This document shows positions 33,386 through 42,320 of a DNA stretch of 64,000 nucleotides, piece by piece. Every line of letters begins with the position of its first letter. Positions within the stretch are counted from its first letter, which is position 1. The stretch lies in assembly GCF_007830595.1 (NCBI RefSeq), contig NZ_VLLD01000003.1. One strand, written 5' to 3'. The position numbers were made by a program, and so were the translations under genes. The notes beneath the pieces are model-generated. The model was not told the origin of the DNA. It saw nothing but the letters and a program-made list of their open reading frames with translations, and searched no databases. Source of the stretch: Treponema_B putidum (GTDB lineage: Bacteria; Spirochaetota; Spirochaetia; Treponematales; Treponemataceae).

Positions 33386-34768
33386 TCAATCCGTAACAGA
33401 ACGGAGCCATTTACCTGACCTGATACGCCAAAGCCCCAAGAGGGCCTTAAAAGGTTCTTCGCTAAAAAGACAAATATAAATTCCCCATGCCGGAATAGAG
33501 GTATAAATAGATAAAAAATAGGCCAGAGGAATGGAGACACACCACATAACGGCCGTATCGCAGATTATACCGAAACGGGTATCGCCTCCGGCTCTTATTA
33601 TGCCGACAAGCATACACATATTAAAGGCCTTTAACGGATAACAGCAGGCTAAAATTATAAAAAGCTTCATTACGGTCTGCAAAACTATTTCTTCTACATT
33701 AAAGAAAATCGGGGTCAAATACGAAATCGGGATAAGCATTGCACCGACAAAAGCCGCAACAAAGGGAGCAAAGATTGAAACCTTCGCCGCATAAGTTTTT
33801 GCCTCGTCATAATTTTTCTCGCCGATTTTTTTTCCTATTAAGACACTGACTCCATTACCTAAGCCTATAAAAATAACCCATGTCAACATAGAAACCGTGT
33901 TTGTAATATTGTAAGCGGCATAGGCAAAGGTACTGACTCCTGCAAATATTTTATGATGAAATGTAATACCTAATGACCACAAAGATTCGTTTATTAAAAC
34001 CGGTAAGACTATTGCAAAGTATTGTCTGATAAATTTAAGATCAAAGTCAAAATGATTTTTTAGTTTTCCGAGTATGGGATATTTCTTTTTCTTTGTTACC
34101 GAAAAAAGAATTATAAGCTCGGCGACTCTGGAAGCTACAGTTGCAATAGCAGCTCCTCTGACCCCAAGAGCAGGAAAGCCCAACAAACCGAAAATCAAAA
34201 TAGCATTCAGTATAAGATTTACAAAAAGTGAAACTAGTGTTGCACCGACCGCTACCCTTACCTTTTCTATAGAACGCAGGGTAATCATAAAAATAAAGTT
34301 TACCGCAAAGGGTAAAAAACAAAACGCCGAAACACTGAGATAGTCTACTCCTTTTTCTATTACAGCCTCATCCTTTGAATAAAGGGATAAAATTTCTTTC
34401 GGGAAAATAGAGCAAGCTAAGGTAAAGAGGGTACTGAAAAAAACTGCAACAATGAGAGAAACGGTAAAGGTTTTTTGTAAGCCTTTAAAATCTTTTTTAC
34501 CCCAAAATTGAGCGGTAAAAACCATACCGCCCGAACCTATGCCGTACAAAATCAAGTTCAATAAAAAGAATAATTGATTCCCCAGCCCTACTGCCGCAAG
34601 CTCGATAGTGCCGAGCCGCCCTATCATTATTGTATCCAATATATTTACAAAAGAGCTTATAAAATTTTGCAATATTATGGGCACGGCAATTATAAATAAG
34701 TTTTTTAAAAAAGATTTATCAGAAAATACCGATCTTAAATTTACAACCGGTTTTGAATTTACAGTCAT
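33386..34768 (-). CDS. MATE family multidrug efflux transporter
   Basis: Sodium- or proton-coupled exporter of organic cations. 460 residues with twelve membrane helices. Conserved MATE elements: IAVPIILQNFISSFVNILDTIMIGRLG, AAVGLGNQLFFLL, GSGGMVFTAQFWGKKD, and in the second half WVIFIGLGNGVSVLIGKKIGEKN and GIIRAGGDTRFG. AGGAG lies before the ATG. Similar to NorM-type members of low-GC anaerobes. Substrates unknown. It follows the UDG-like gene by 20 bases on the same strand. Confidence 0.94.
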   Translation of the reverse strand: MTVNSKPVVNLRSVFSDKSFLKNLFIIAVPIILQNFISSFVNILDTIMIGRLGTIELAAVGLGNQLFFLLNLILYGIGSGGMVFTAQFWGKKDFKGLQKTFTVSLIVAVFFSTLFTLACSIFPKEILSLYSKDEAVIEKGVDYLSVSAFCFLPFAVNFIFMITLRSIEKVRVAVGATLVSLFVNLILNAILIFGLLGFPALGVRGAAIATVASRVAELIILFSVTKKKKYPILGKLKNHFDFDLKFIRQYFAIVLPVLINESLWSLGITFHHKIFAGVSTFAYAAYNITNTVSMLTWVIFIGLGNGVSVLIGKKIGEKNYDEAKTYAAKVSIFAPFVAAFVGAMLIPISYLTPIFFNVEEIVLQTVMKLFIILACCYPLKAFNMCMLVGIIRAGGDTRFGIICDTAVMWCVSIPLAYFLSIYTSIPAWGIYICLFSEEPFKALLGLWRIRSGKWLRSVTD

Positions 34769-34788
34769 AAGTTTCCAAGCTCCTCGTG

Positions 34789-35604
34789 TTAAAAATGTAA
34801 AATTTCATTTCGATGCTTTATTCCTAAAAGAGATAAATTATTTTCAAGGCTGATACTTTGATCATAATTATCTTTTAGGTCAATCAAAAACCTGTTCATA
34901 GAAAAGTGCTGATAAAGATAAATTTGCGGTTCTTTTTTATCCGCATATAAATTCTTCATTTCATTTGCATAAGCATAAAATAAGCCGCGGGGTTTAAGCT
35001 CACTGTAGCCCACAAGCCATATAGGGCAGCCCAGTTTTTTTTGAAGTTCAGCCGTTTTTTGAGCCGTAAAAATTTGAGACTCTTCATAGAATTTTTTAAA
35101 AGAACCGTCCTCAGCTTTTTTTAAAATATAATCGAGCTGTTTTGTCTTTGCAGTATGGATAGGCGTTTTGTTTAGGATAATAACATTCTTTCTAAAATCG
35201 ATTCCGAACGAGGGATTTTTTTTAAAGAAGTTATCGGCAATCTTTCCTGCAAGACCCACAAGATATTTTTGATTTTTATGAAGCTGCTCATTTTTCCCCG
35301 GATTATCGCCCACAACGATGAGCTTGATTTCGTCATCTTCGCTGACCAAATTCCAAGAATGATTATACACAATCGGAGTTTCTACAGGATAGGGAGGAGT
35401 TTTATTAGCTAGAGCCGCCTCTTCTTGAAGCACGGCCAAGCCCTCCTTAAAAAATGAAGCATTTTCTTTTTTAAAAGATTGGGCGGCACAGTTTTCTAAA
35501 GAAGGCTCCTTATATCTATACCCTAAAATATCAAGGTAATGCATACATTCATTTTTATACTCGCTTTTAAATTTGCAAAAAGCGTTCCATTTATATTTTT
35601 CCAT
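34789..35604 (-). CDS. Uracil-DNA-glycosylase-fold protein
   Basis: 271 residues. The central part shows UDG-superfamily features: IKLIVVGDNPGKNEQ (motif A-like GDxPGxxE), VIILNKTPIHTAKTK (motif similar to the central Asn/Thr region), and YQHFSMNRFLID (C-terminal His-Ser motif like HPS). The catalytic residues differ from families 1 to 5, so it could be a divergent glycosylase or an inactive relative. A TATAAT (35619-35614) lies nine bases before the ATG and no Shine-Dalgarno sequence is present, so the mRNA may be leaderless. Confidence 0.65.
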   Translation of the reverse strand: MEKYKWNAFCKFKSEYKNECMHYLDILGYRYKEPSLENCAAQSFKKENASFFKEGLAVLQEEAALANKTPPYPVETPIVYNHSWNLVSEDDEIKLIVVGDNPGKNEQLHKNQKYLVGLAGKIADNFFKKNPSFGIDFRKNVIILNKTPIHTAKTKQLDYILKKAEDGSFKKFYEESQIFTAQKTAELQKKLGCPIWLVGYSELKPRGLFYAYANEMKNLYADKKEPQIYLYQHFSMNRFLIDLKDNYDQSISLENNLSLLGIKHRNEILHF

Positions 35605-35716
35605 CAGCGGACTATTATATCAGATTACCTATGTTTTTGAAAAGCACCGTTGGTAATTGATTAATGGACAATCTGTAATGTAATTACCAATTATCCATTA
35701 AACATTACCAATTAAA

Positions 35717-37828
35717 TTATACTTTAAATTTGGAAACTTCGTTTGCCAAATTTTCAATGCTTTGCTTGTTCTTTTGACTTATTTCATTTACTTCCTGAAC
35801 GGCATTGCTGATTTGTACGGCACCGGAAGCCATCTCGTTCATGCTGTCGGTGATAACGCGGGTAAGCTCATCGAGTTTTTGCATTTCTTGAGCTACATTC
35901 TCACCGCCTCGCAGCATTTCGGCGGAACCGTCATTTACCTGATTGGTTATCATATTGATGTCTCGAATAGCCGTCAAAACTTCCTTGCTGCCGTTCTCCT
36001 GTTCACGCATAGCATTCATTAGGTTTTGGCTCATCGTTCTAACTTGCTCGGAAAGGGCAAAAATAGCGTTAAATTTTTCTTCTGCCGTTCTTGAAGAGGC
36101 TGAAAGAGTTTCAATTTCGCCTGAAAGAACTTTAAGCGTTTCGGTAATGGTTTTACCTTGCGTGCTGGATTCCTCAGCGAGTTTACGGATTTCGTCGGCA
36201 ACGACGGCAAAACCTTTTCCCGCTTCGCCTGCGTGGGCGGCTTCGATTGCAGCATTCATCGCCAAAAGGTTTGTCTGGCTTGCAATGTGCTGAATGACGC
36301 TTGAAGCTTCCAAAAGGCTGCCTGACTCTTCGGCAATACGTTGGGTTACGCTGTTTGCGCCTGAAATTGTCTCTTTACCGTCTGCAGTAGCGTTTGCAAG
36401 AGTTTTTATAACATCATCCGTTTTGCCGAGGGTTTGTGTGATGGAAGCTATGTTCCCGACCATCTGCTCGATAGCCGAAGAAGATTCTGCAACGCTCGCC
36501 GCCTGATTTTCGATACTGCCGTTAAGCTGTTTTATCGTGCGGATAATTTCTTCAATAGTAGCTGCCGTTTCGCTGACGCTTGCAGCTTGTGTAAGTGTCT
36601 GCTGCTTTACACCTTCGATATTTGCACTTATTTGGTGCACGGCACTTGCGGTTTCGGTCATGTTCGACGCAAGCTCGCTGCCTATATTTTCCATATCAAC
36701 AGTGTTTAGACTTACTTGTTTAACAGATGAACCTATCTTTGAAATAGTTTGGTTAAAGTATTCGGATAGGTCGGTAATCTCATCATTACCGTGAACAGGA
36801 AGCCTAACGGTAAGGTCGCCTTCACCCTGAGCAATGTTTTTAAGAACTTTAACAGCAATATTTATCGGCTTAATCATTCCTCTGGCAACAAAAAAGACTA
36901 TTACCAGCGCAGCAGATATAATCACTGTTCCGATACCTAACACCGAAGTACGCAAAGCATCGACATCTCCCATAAACTCTCTTACCGGAGCGCGGATAAT
37001 AACCGACCAACCGGCTGTTTTCATCGTCGCAAAAGAAGCTATATAGGATTTACCCTGATATGTATAATAACCGACATCGTTTTTATCGGTACTCAGAACA
37101 TGCTTCAAAAAAGCGGCAGTCGAAACAAGTTCGCTGTTTGTCTTTGCTTGCTCAATAATATTAACTTGGTTTTTGACAAGCTCGTTATCGTTATCGGCTA
37201 TAATAACACCTCTGTCACCCATCATATAACAATTACCGGTTTTACCTACGACGATGTCAGATATATATTCCGATAACCGTAAGCCGTTTATGTCGGCTGA
37301 TAAGACCCCGACTATATTATGCGTAGAATCGAAAATAGGAACAGCAAAGGTTGTTACGAGCGTTCCTGCAGCCCTTTCTATATAGGGTTCTGTAGCAAAG
37401 TTTTTCCCTGCAAAAGCCGTTTTAAACCATTCTCTGTCGCTTACCTGAACTGAACCTCCTGTATAATAAAAATTTCCGCTTTTATCGCTTACATTCATTT
37501 CTTTTATCTTATCATTAAAACTTGCTTCTCTCTGTAAAATAGCTACTTTTTCGCTATATGAATAAGAAGAATCATATAAAGCGGGCATCCTTGCAACGCC
37601 TTCAAGGAATTGCCATAAGGCGGTAACACGCCCGTCAATAATTTCTGCCGTATCATTTGCCTTATCAATTAAGTGCGTTTCTACCTTTTCCGTAACGGCT
37701 CTGCGTGCTCTGCGGGTGGCAAGAAAACCTTCCGTAGAAGAGGCGATAGCTATCAATAATCCGAAGATTATGATCAATTTATTCCGCAATGAAAAACGTT
37801 TTTTAGTTTTACTCTTTTTATTGTCCAT
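35717..37828 (-). CDS. Methyl-accepting chemotaxis protein with dCache_1 sensor
   Basis: 703 residues: N-terminal helix (LIIIFGLLIAIASSTEG), periplasmic dCache_1 domain (VSDREWFKTAFAGKNFATEPY, VLSADINGLRLSEYI, GWSVIIRAPVREF), second helix (VLGIGTVIISAALVIVFFVA), HAMP (LKNIAQGEGDLTVRLPVHGND) and the signalling domain with HIASQTNLLAMNAAIEAAHA. The dCache_1 form usually binds amino acids or other small carboxylates. AAGGAG is nine bases before the ATG. The HAMP and tip region is nearly the same as in the receptor at 5805-8039, an indication of domain swapping within the family. Confidence 0.95.
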   Translation of the reverse strand: MDNKKSKTKKRFSLRNKLIIIFGLLIAIASSTEGFLATRRARRAVTEKVETHLIDKANDTAEIIDGRVTALWQFLEGVARMPALYDSSYSYSEKVAILQREASFNDKIKEMNVSDKSGNFYYTGGSVQVSDREWFKTAFAGKNFATEPYIERAAGTLVTTFAVPIFDSTHNIVGVLSADINGLRLSEYISDIVVGKTGNCYMMGDRGVIIADNDNELVKNQVNIIEQAKTNSELVSTAAFLKHVLSTDKNDVGYYTYQGKSYIASFATMKTAGWSVIIRAPVREFMGDVDALRTSVLGIGTVIISAALVIVFFVARGMIKPINIAVKVLKNIAQGEGDLTVRLPVHGNDEITDLSEYFNQTISKIGSSVKQVSLNTVDMENIGSELASNMTETASAVHQISANIEGVKQQTLTQAASVSETAATIEEIIRTIKQLNGSIENQAASVAESSSAIEQMVGNIASITQTLGKTDDVIKTLANATADGKETISGANSVTQRIAEESGSLLEASSVIQHIASQTNLLAMNAAIEAAHAGEAGKGFAVVADEIRKLAEESSTQGKTITETLKVLSGEIETLSASSRTAEEKFNAIFALSEQVRTMSQNLMNAMREQENGSKEVLTAIRDINMITNQVNDGSAEMLRGGENVAQEMQKLDELTRVITDSMNEMASGAVQISNAVQEVNEISQKNKQSIENLANEVSKFKV

Positions 37829-37853
37829 AGTAAAAAACTCCTTACAGTTTTAT

Positions 37854-38075
37854 TTAATTTAAGGGCAGAACCCTTAAAATCTCCCATATTATTTTTAGAT
37901 TGACGGGTCTCAATCTGGGTGAGAATTTATTAGGGCATAGGAAAAGCTCCCGGCTGCAAGGCATTACATAGCGATAGAAAAGTTCATTTTGTGTTTTCAT
38001 CTTCGGTAAAAATATCGGCAGATGGTCAATCGGTTTTATGCAGCAGTCTTCGTATTTTTTGTTTGCCGTACTCAT
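37854..38075 (-). CDS. Hypothetical protein, possible Rpn-family remnant
   Basis: 73 residues starting MSTANKKYEDCCI, with AGGA ahead of the ATG. The first ten residues recall the N-terminus of Rpn proteins (compare TSNRKYKDSVF in the gene at 31348), but the rest does not continue that family. It could be a decayed fragment or a small unrelated protein. It lies 25 bases upstream of the chemoreceptor gene on the same strand. Confidence 0.4.
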   Translation of the reverse strand: MSTANKKYEDCCIKPIDHLPIFLPKMKTQNELFYRYVMPCSRELFLCPNKFSPRLRPVNLKIIWEILRVLPLN

Positions 38076-38166
38076 AACTTTTTCCTAACTCGTTCTATTA
38101 TAGCATAGATTAGCGTATTTTAAAAGAGATAAATATAGATATTTAACAATAAAATTAAGAAAACAC

Positions 38167-39213
38167 TTAGCAATCTTCTGCAACCGAGACGGTTACACCC
38201 TCGTGCTTAAACTTGTCTAAAATTATTTTGCCTCCGAGGAGGAAGGCGGAAGGGGCCGAAACATTATAAACTCCGACGGTTTTTTTTACAAAGTCGGACT
38301 TTTCAAAATCATCTTCTATTCTTTCTATTTGACTTTTAGAAAAAAAGACGGGATTTATTTTTAATTCTTTTGCAAATTCAAGCAAACCTTTTTCATCTTT
38401 TTTTAACTCTATCGAGGCTATCGCCTTAACTGCCTTTAAGTCTTTATTTATTGAATCAAGGGCATGCTTTACCGCCTCGGCAACCGTTTCTTTATCCACA
38501 CCCTTTTTTAAGCCTATCCCTAAGTTTAAATTTTTAGGCACCAAGTGAACCATGGGAAAGGGACTGCATAATGCCGATACGTCCTTTCTTTTTTTATTTG
38601 AAACGATGATAAGGCCTTCAAGTTTTTTTTCTTCGGTTAAAGCCTTTAGCTTTGAATTAAAATTTTTTTCTTGTAAAATAAAAAGATGCGGGTAATTTAT
38701 GAGCGGTGCCTTATCTTCGGAATAAAAGCCTATAGATTTTTCGTCTACCATAAGGGCGGTAATTATTTTCGCGTCCTCCATTGACAAGATAGCATAATTG
38801 TTTTTTTGAGCAAACAAGTCGACGGCTTCTATATTTCGGCCATCGGAAGCCGTTGTAATTACGCTAACAGCACCGATGGCTTTTGCTATTCTTTCAGTGA
38901 GAGCATTGGCTCCTCCCAAGTGTCCCGACAAAAGCGAGATTACAAAACGCCCCAAATCATCGATCACGATTACCGCAGGATCTTGAGTTTTATCTTTTAT
39001 ATAATTCTTTATCATGCGGACGGCAATACCGGTAGAAGAAATAAAAACAAGGGCATCCTTATTTTTAAAATCATCAGGAATAAGGGAGCGGATACCTCCG
39101 GCTGTTTTTGCGTTATAAAAATGCTCAATTATCCAATCGTCTATCAAATCTGATAATTTTTCTCCCAATAAATTTCCTTTTTCGGTAAATGAATAGACCG
39201 CTATTTTTTTCAT
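38167..39213 (-). CDS. cbiG: Cobalt-precorrin-5A hydrolase CbiG
   Basis: Opens the lactone ring of cobalt-precorrin-5A and releases acetaldehyde in anaerobic cobalamin synthesis. 348 residues. N-terminal part KKIAVYSFTEKGNLLGEKL, then VFISSTGIAVRMI and GRFVISLLSGHLGGANALTERIA, both diagnostic for CbiG, followed by the C-terminal CobE-like domain (LGIGLKKGVDKETV...SIELKKDEKGLLEFA). The stop is followed by nothing cobalamin-related until 29548. Starts within the last codons of cbiF (4-base overlap). Confidence 0.95.
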   Translation of the reverse strand: MKKIAVYSFTEKGNLLGEKLSDLIDDWIIEHFYNAKTAGGIRSLIPDDFKNKDALVFISSTGIAVRMIKNYIKDKTQDPAVIVIDDLGRFVISLLSGHLGGANALTERIAKAIGAVSVITTASDGRNIEAVDLFAQKNNYAILSMEDAKIITALMVDEKSIGFYSEDKAPLINYPHLFILQEKNFNSKLKALTEEKKLEGLIIVSNKKRKDVSALCSPFPMVHLVPKNLNLGIGLKKGVDKETVAEAVKHALDSINKDLKAVKAIASIELKKDEKGLLEFAKELKINPVFFSKSQIERIEDDFEKSDFVKKTVGVYNVSAPSAFLLGGKIILDKFKHEGVTVSVAEDC

Positions 39214-39959
39214 TTTTCCGCTTTTCTGAATTCGTGAGAAAATTCGGGATTATAAAGCTGAGACCTTTCATAATCTCCAGCGATAAAATTCCCTACCAAG
39301 ATTTGAGCTGTTTTATTTACACCGGCTTTTTTCACTTTTTGAGCAATATTGCCGAGAGTTCCTATGATTATTTCTTGATCTTCCCAAGAGGCCTTGTAAA
39401 TTACGGCAACAGGGGTAGCTTCATCCTTATAGCCCTTAAGGAGTTCTGCAACTACATTTTCTATATTTTGCACAGACAAAAAAATCGCCATCGAGGCCTT
39501 GTGTGCTGCAAGACTTGCCAGTTTTTCATCTTGAGGAACAGGGGTGCGTCCTTCCATGCGGGTCAAAATAACTGTCTGGCTTACATCGGGAAGAGTAAAC
39601 TCTTTTTTGATGGCCGCCGCCGCTGCCGCATAAGAGCTAACGCCCGGGATAACCTCATAGTCTATCTTTAGCTTATCAAGTGCATCCATCTGTTCCCTGA
39701 TAGCCCCGTAAATTGAAGGGTCTCCGGTGTGGAGCCTCACAACCTGAGCACTTCGATTTTCATTCATAACTTTGATAACTTCTTCAAGAGTCATTGAAGC
39801 CGAATTATAGGTTTTGCAATTATGCTTTGCAAACATAAGGTGCTCCGCTGAAACCAAAGACCCCGCATAAATAATAACATCGGCTTTTTCAATCAGTTTG
39901 CGCCCTTTTACCGTAATTAAATCAGGATCCCCTGGACCCGCTCCTACAAAATAAACCAT
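39210..39959 (-). CDS. cbiF: Precorrin-4 C11-methyltransferase CbiF/CobM
   Basis: SAM-dependent methylation at C11. 249 residues: VYFVGAGPGDPDLITVKGRKL, IIYAGSLVSAEHL, VRLHTGDPSIYGAIREQMD, PGVSSYAAAAAAIKKEFTLP, LTRMEGRTPVP, YKASWEDQEII. All characteristic of CbiF. AAGGA precedes the ATG and a TATAA-like box lies further up. Promoter-proximal gene of this block. Confidence 0.96.
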   Translation of the reverse strand: MVYFVGAGPGDPDLITVKGRKLIEKADVIIYAGSLVSAEHLMFAKHNCKTYNSASMTLEEVIKVMNENRSAQVVRLHTGDPSIYGAIREQMDALDKLKIDYEVIPGVSSYAAAAAAIKKEFTLPDVSQTVILTRMEGRTPVPQDEKLASLAAHKASMAIFLSVQNIENVVAELLKGYKDEATPVAVIYKASWEDQEIIIGTLGNIAQKVKKAGVNKTAQILVGNFIAGDYERSQLYNPEFSHEFRKAEK

Positions 39960-40032
39960 AATATTCCTTTTTTGTTTTTATAATAATTATTCTACTATTC
40001 TTTAAAGGGATGTGTCAACGGCTAAAAACCCC

Positions 40033-40061
40033 TTACATAAATATTAAAAATCATATATAAT
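40033..40061 (+). promoter_or_regulatory. Promoter of parA-parB, probably leaderless
   Basis: TTACAT (40033-40038), 17 bases, TATAAT (40056-40061). The parA ATG at 40071 is nine bases after the -10 box, with only AAAATAATT between, so no Shine-Dalgarno sequence. Confidence 0.65.
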
Positions 40062-40070
40062 AAAATAATT

Positions 40071-40826
40071 ATGGGAAAAACATTTGTTTTTGTAAACCAA
40101 AAGGGCGGGGTCGGGAAGACGACTTCCGTGATTAATTTGGGTGCATACATTGCACTGGCAGGAAAAAAAACTCTTTTAATAGACTTTGACCCTCAAGGGA
40201 ATATGTCTTCCGGTGTCGGAATTCAAAAAAAGCGGCCTACCGTTTATGATGCCCTTGCCCAAAAGACCTCAATAAAAAATACTATCTACCCTACTACGGT
40301 AAAAAATTTATCGGCAATTCCGGCCTCTATAGACCTTTCAGGAGCAACAGTAGAGCTCGTGGAAGAAGCCGACAGGGAATTCTATCTTAAAAATTTAGTC
40401 GAACCCGTAAAAGGCGAATATGACTACATCTTAATCGACTGCCCTCCGTCTTTGGGCATCTTGACCTTAAACGGATTGGCCGCAGCCGATCAAGTGTACA
40501 TACCTCTCCAATGCGAATACTTTGCCCTCGAAGGATTAACCCTCCTTTTGCAGACCGTTCAAAGGGTACAGCAGAGCATTAACCCTTCACTTGAAATAGG
40601 CGGAATATTTTTTACTATGTTCGATTCAAGAACGAATCTTGCCCAAGAAGTTGTACAACAGGTATCCTCATATTTTAAGGACAAGGTTTTTTCAACCATT
40701 GTCCCGCGGAATGTAAGGCTATCCGAAGCTCCCTCACATGGAGTTCCGATTTGCAATTATGACGCAAAATGTACGGGAGCAAGGAGTTACGAAAAACTTG
40801 CAGATGAGGTACTGAACCGTGGCTAA
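40071..40826 (+). CDS. parA: Chromosome partitioning ATPase ParA/Soj
   Basis: 251 residues. Deviant Walker A KGGVGKTTS (NQKGGVGKTT), Walker A' LIDFDPQGNMSSG, Walker B YILIDCPPSLG, and the C-terminal SEAPSHGVPI region typical of Soj-type chromosomal proteins. Binds DNA dynamically and works with ParB to segregate origins. It overlaps parB by 8 bases. Probably leaderless (see promoter). Confidence 0.96.
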   Translation: MGKTFVFVNQKGGVGKTTSVINLGAYIALAGKKTLLIDFDPQGNMSSGVGIQKKRPTVYDALAQKTSIKNTIYPTTVKNLSAIPASIDLSGATVELVEEADREFYLKNLVEPVKGEYDYILIDCPPSLGILTLNGLAAADQVYIPLQCEYFALEGLTLLLQTVQRVQQSINPSLEIGGIFFTMFDSRTNLAQEVVQQVSSYFKDKVFSTIVPRNVRLSEAPSHGVPICNYDAKCTGARSYEKLADEVLNRG

Positions 40827-41712
40827 AAAATCGGCATTAGGAAGGGGCCTTAATGCCCTCTTGGAAGAACAACCGGCAAATCAGATAGTGGAATCACTGA
40901 ATGTTTCCGAAGACTCAATTATCAATATTGACCCTAAACTGCTGCAGCCGAATCCATATCAGCCCCGAAAAACCTTTGATGAAGAAAAAATAAGCGAGCT
41001 TGCAGAATCAATAAAAGAACACGGAATAATTCAGCCGATTGTAGCCGAAAAACATGAGGACAAGGGTTATTTTATAATAGCCGGAGAAAGGCGCACAAGA
41101 GCGGCCATCAGCTTAGGCTTGGAAACGGTTCCGGTAATCCTACGCAGCTTTGAAGAAAAAAAGAAACTGGAAGTAGCCCTTATCGAAAACATTCAGCGGG
41201 AAGATCTAAACGCAGTCGATGAAGCCCTTGCCTACCAAGAGATTATGGAACTTGCAGCCATAAACCAAGAAGAACTTGCAAAGAGAGTCGGCAAAAGCAG
41301 GTCGGCGATTACAAACAGTTTAAGAATATTAAAGCTGCCGGAAGAAATGAAAGATGCTTTGCGGGTAAATAAAATAACGGCTGGTCATGCACGTTCTCTA
41401 CTATCAATATTAAATCCTGCCGATCAAAAAATTCTTTTTTCGAGAATTTTAGAATCTGAATTATCGGTTCGCGAAGCCGAGTCAATGGCAGCCGATCTTA
41501 ATTCTGGAATCGGCCGCATAACAAAAAAACAAAAAAAAGAAACGCAATCGCTTTCCACCGATGATTTTGAATTAAGAGATATTGAACAGCAGTTTATAAA
41601 CTCCTTAGGTACAAAGGTTCAAATAAAAGGAAACTTAAAAAAAGGAGTTGTCGAAATATCATACTTTTCAAAAGATGATTTGGATATGCTATATAAAAAG
41701 ATAAACTCTTAA
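40819..41712 (+). CDS. parB: Chromosome partitioning protein ParB/Spo0J
   Basis: 297 residues from a GTG start inside the end of parA. N-terminal KKSALGRGLNALL, then QPNPYQPRKTFDEEKI, the CTPase motif GERRTRAAISLG, ENIQREDLNAVDEA, the helix-turn-helix ELAKRVGKSRSAITNSLRIL, and a C-terminal dimer region ELRDIEQQFINSLGTKVQIK. Binds parS sites and spreads by CTP-driven clamp sliding. I found no perfect parS site in the window. Confidence 0.96.
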   Translation: MAKKSALGRGLNALLEEQPANQIVESLNVSEDSIINIDPKLLQPNPYQPRKTFDEEKISELAESIKEHGIIQPIVAEKHEDKGYFIIAGERRTRAAISLGLETVPVILRSFEEKKKLEVALIENIQREDLNAVDEALAYQEIMELAAINQEELAKRVGKSRSAITNSLRILKLPEEMKDALRVNKITAGHARSLLSILNPADQKILFSRILESELSVREAESMAADLNSGIGRITKKQKKETQSLSTDDFELRDIEQQFINSLGTKVQIKGNLKKGVVEISYFSKDDLDMLYKKINS

Positions 41713-41735
41713 ACCGGAAAAAATTGGAGGATGAT

Positions 41736-42320
41736 ATGGCAAAAAAAGCAAGCGAATCAAAAACTACAAAAAAGGCTAAGACACCGGCAAAAACCGCTGC
41801 AAAAAAAACGGCAAAGGCTCCGGCTAAAAAAACTATTTCCGCCTATAAACAGTCGACGGCCGAAAAAAAACTCGTTACCGAATTAGCGGAACTTACAAAG
41901 CAAATGGATGCTGAAGGCCTCTTATTTTTAATAGAACAGGCTCGCGTTCACTTATATAATATGCAGGTAGAAGCTCTCGAAGAAGACTTGCAGGCAATAG
42001 AAGAAAAAAGAGCCAAAACCGTCAGCGTAAAAAAAGCACAGCCTAAAAAAGATTTTAGGATTGAAAGAGCAAGCGACGGTTCCGTGTACCACATAATAAG
42101 CGGCGGAAAATGGAAGCTGATCAATGCGGATGAACTTTTCAGTATTCTAAAAATCGTAAATGCAAAACTGGATGACAATGAAATAAGGCTAAACCTTATT
42201 CACTGGTTTTTTAAAGAAAGGGGAGACTTTGTTTCCGATCTTGGACTTGCAGATACCCACGATCCTCGATGGCTGGAGCTTATAAAACTTTTAAAAACAA
42301 ATTTTAAGATAAAGATATAA
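41736..42320 (+). CDS. Conserved hypothetical protein with histone H1-like Lys/Ala tail
   Basis: 194 residues from ATG 41736, five bases after TTGGAGG (an in-frame TTG inside that sequence is rejected). The N-terminal ~40 residues are Lys/Ala/Pro/Thr-rich (KTPAKTAAKKTAKAPAKK), like the tails of bacterial H1-type and swivel-linker DNA-binding proteins. The rest is a helical domain and a compact C-terminal domain (GSVYHIISGGKWKLINADEL, LNLIHWFFKERGDF). It sits in the parAB transcript and abuts the next gene with one-base overlap. DNA binding linked to segregation is inferred from tail and context only. Confidence 0.7.
   Translation: MAKKASESKTTKKAKTPAKTAAKKTAKAPAKKTISAYKQSTAEKKLVTELAELTKQMDAEGLLFLIEQARVHLYNMQVEALEEDLQAIEEKRAKTVSVKKAQPKKDFRIERASDGSVYHIISGGKWKLINADELFSILKIVNAKLDDNEIRLNLIHWFFKERGDFVSDLGLADTHDPRWLELIKLLKTNFKIKI

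Noticed and set aside
40819..41712. Plasmid or phage origin of the parAB genes
   Set aside because: Motifs are of the chromosomal Soj/Spo0J type and neighbours are housekeeping genes.
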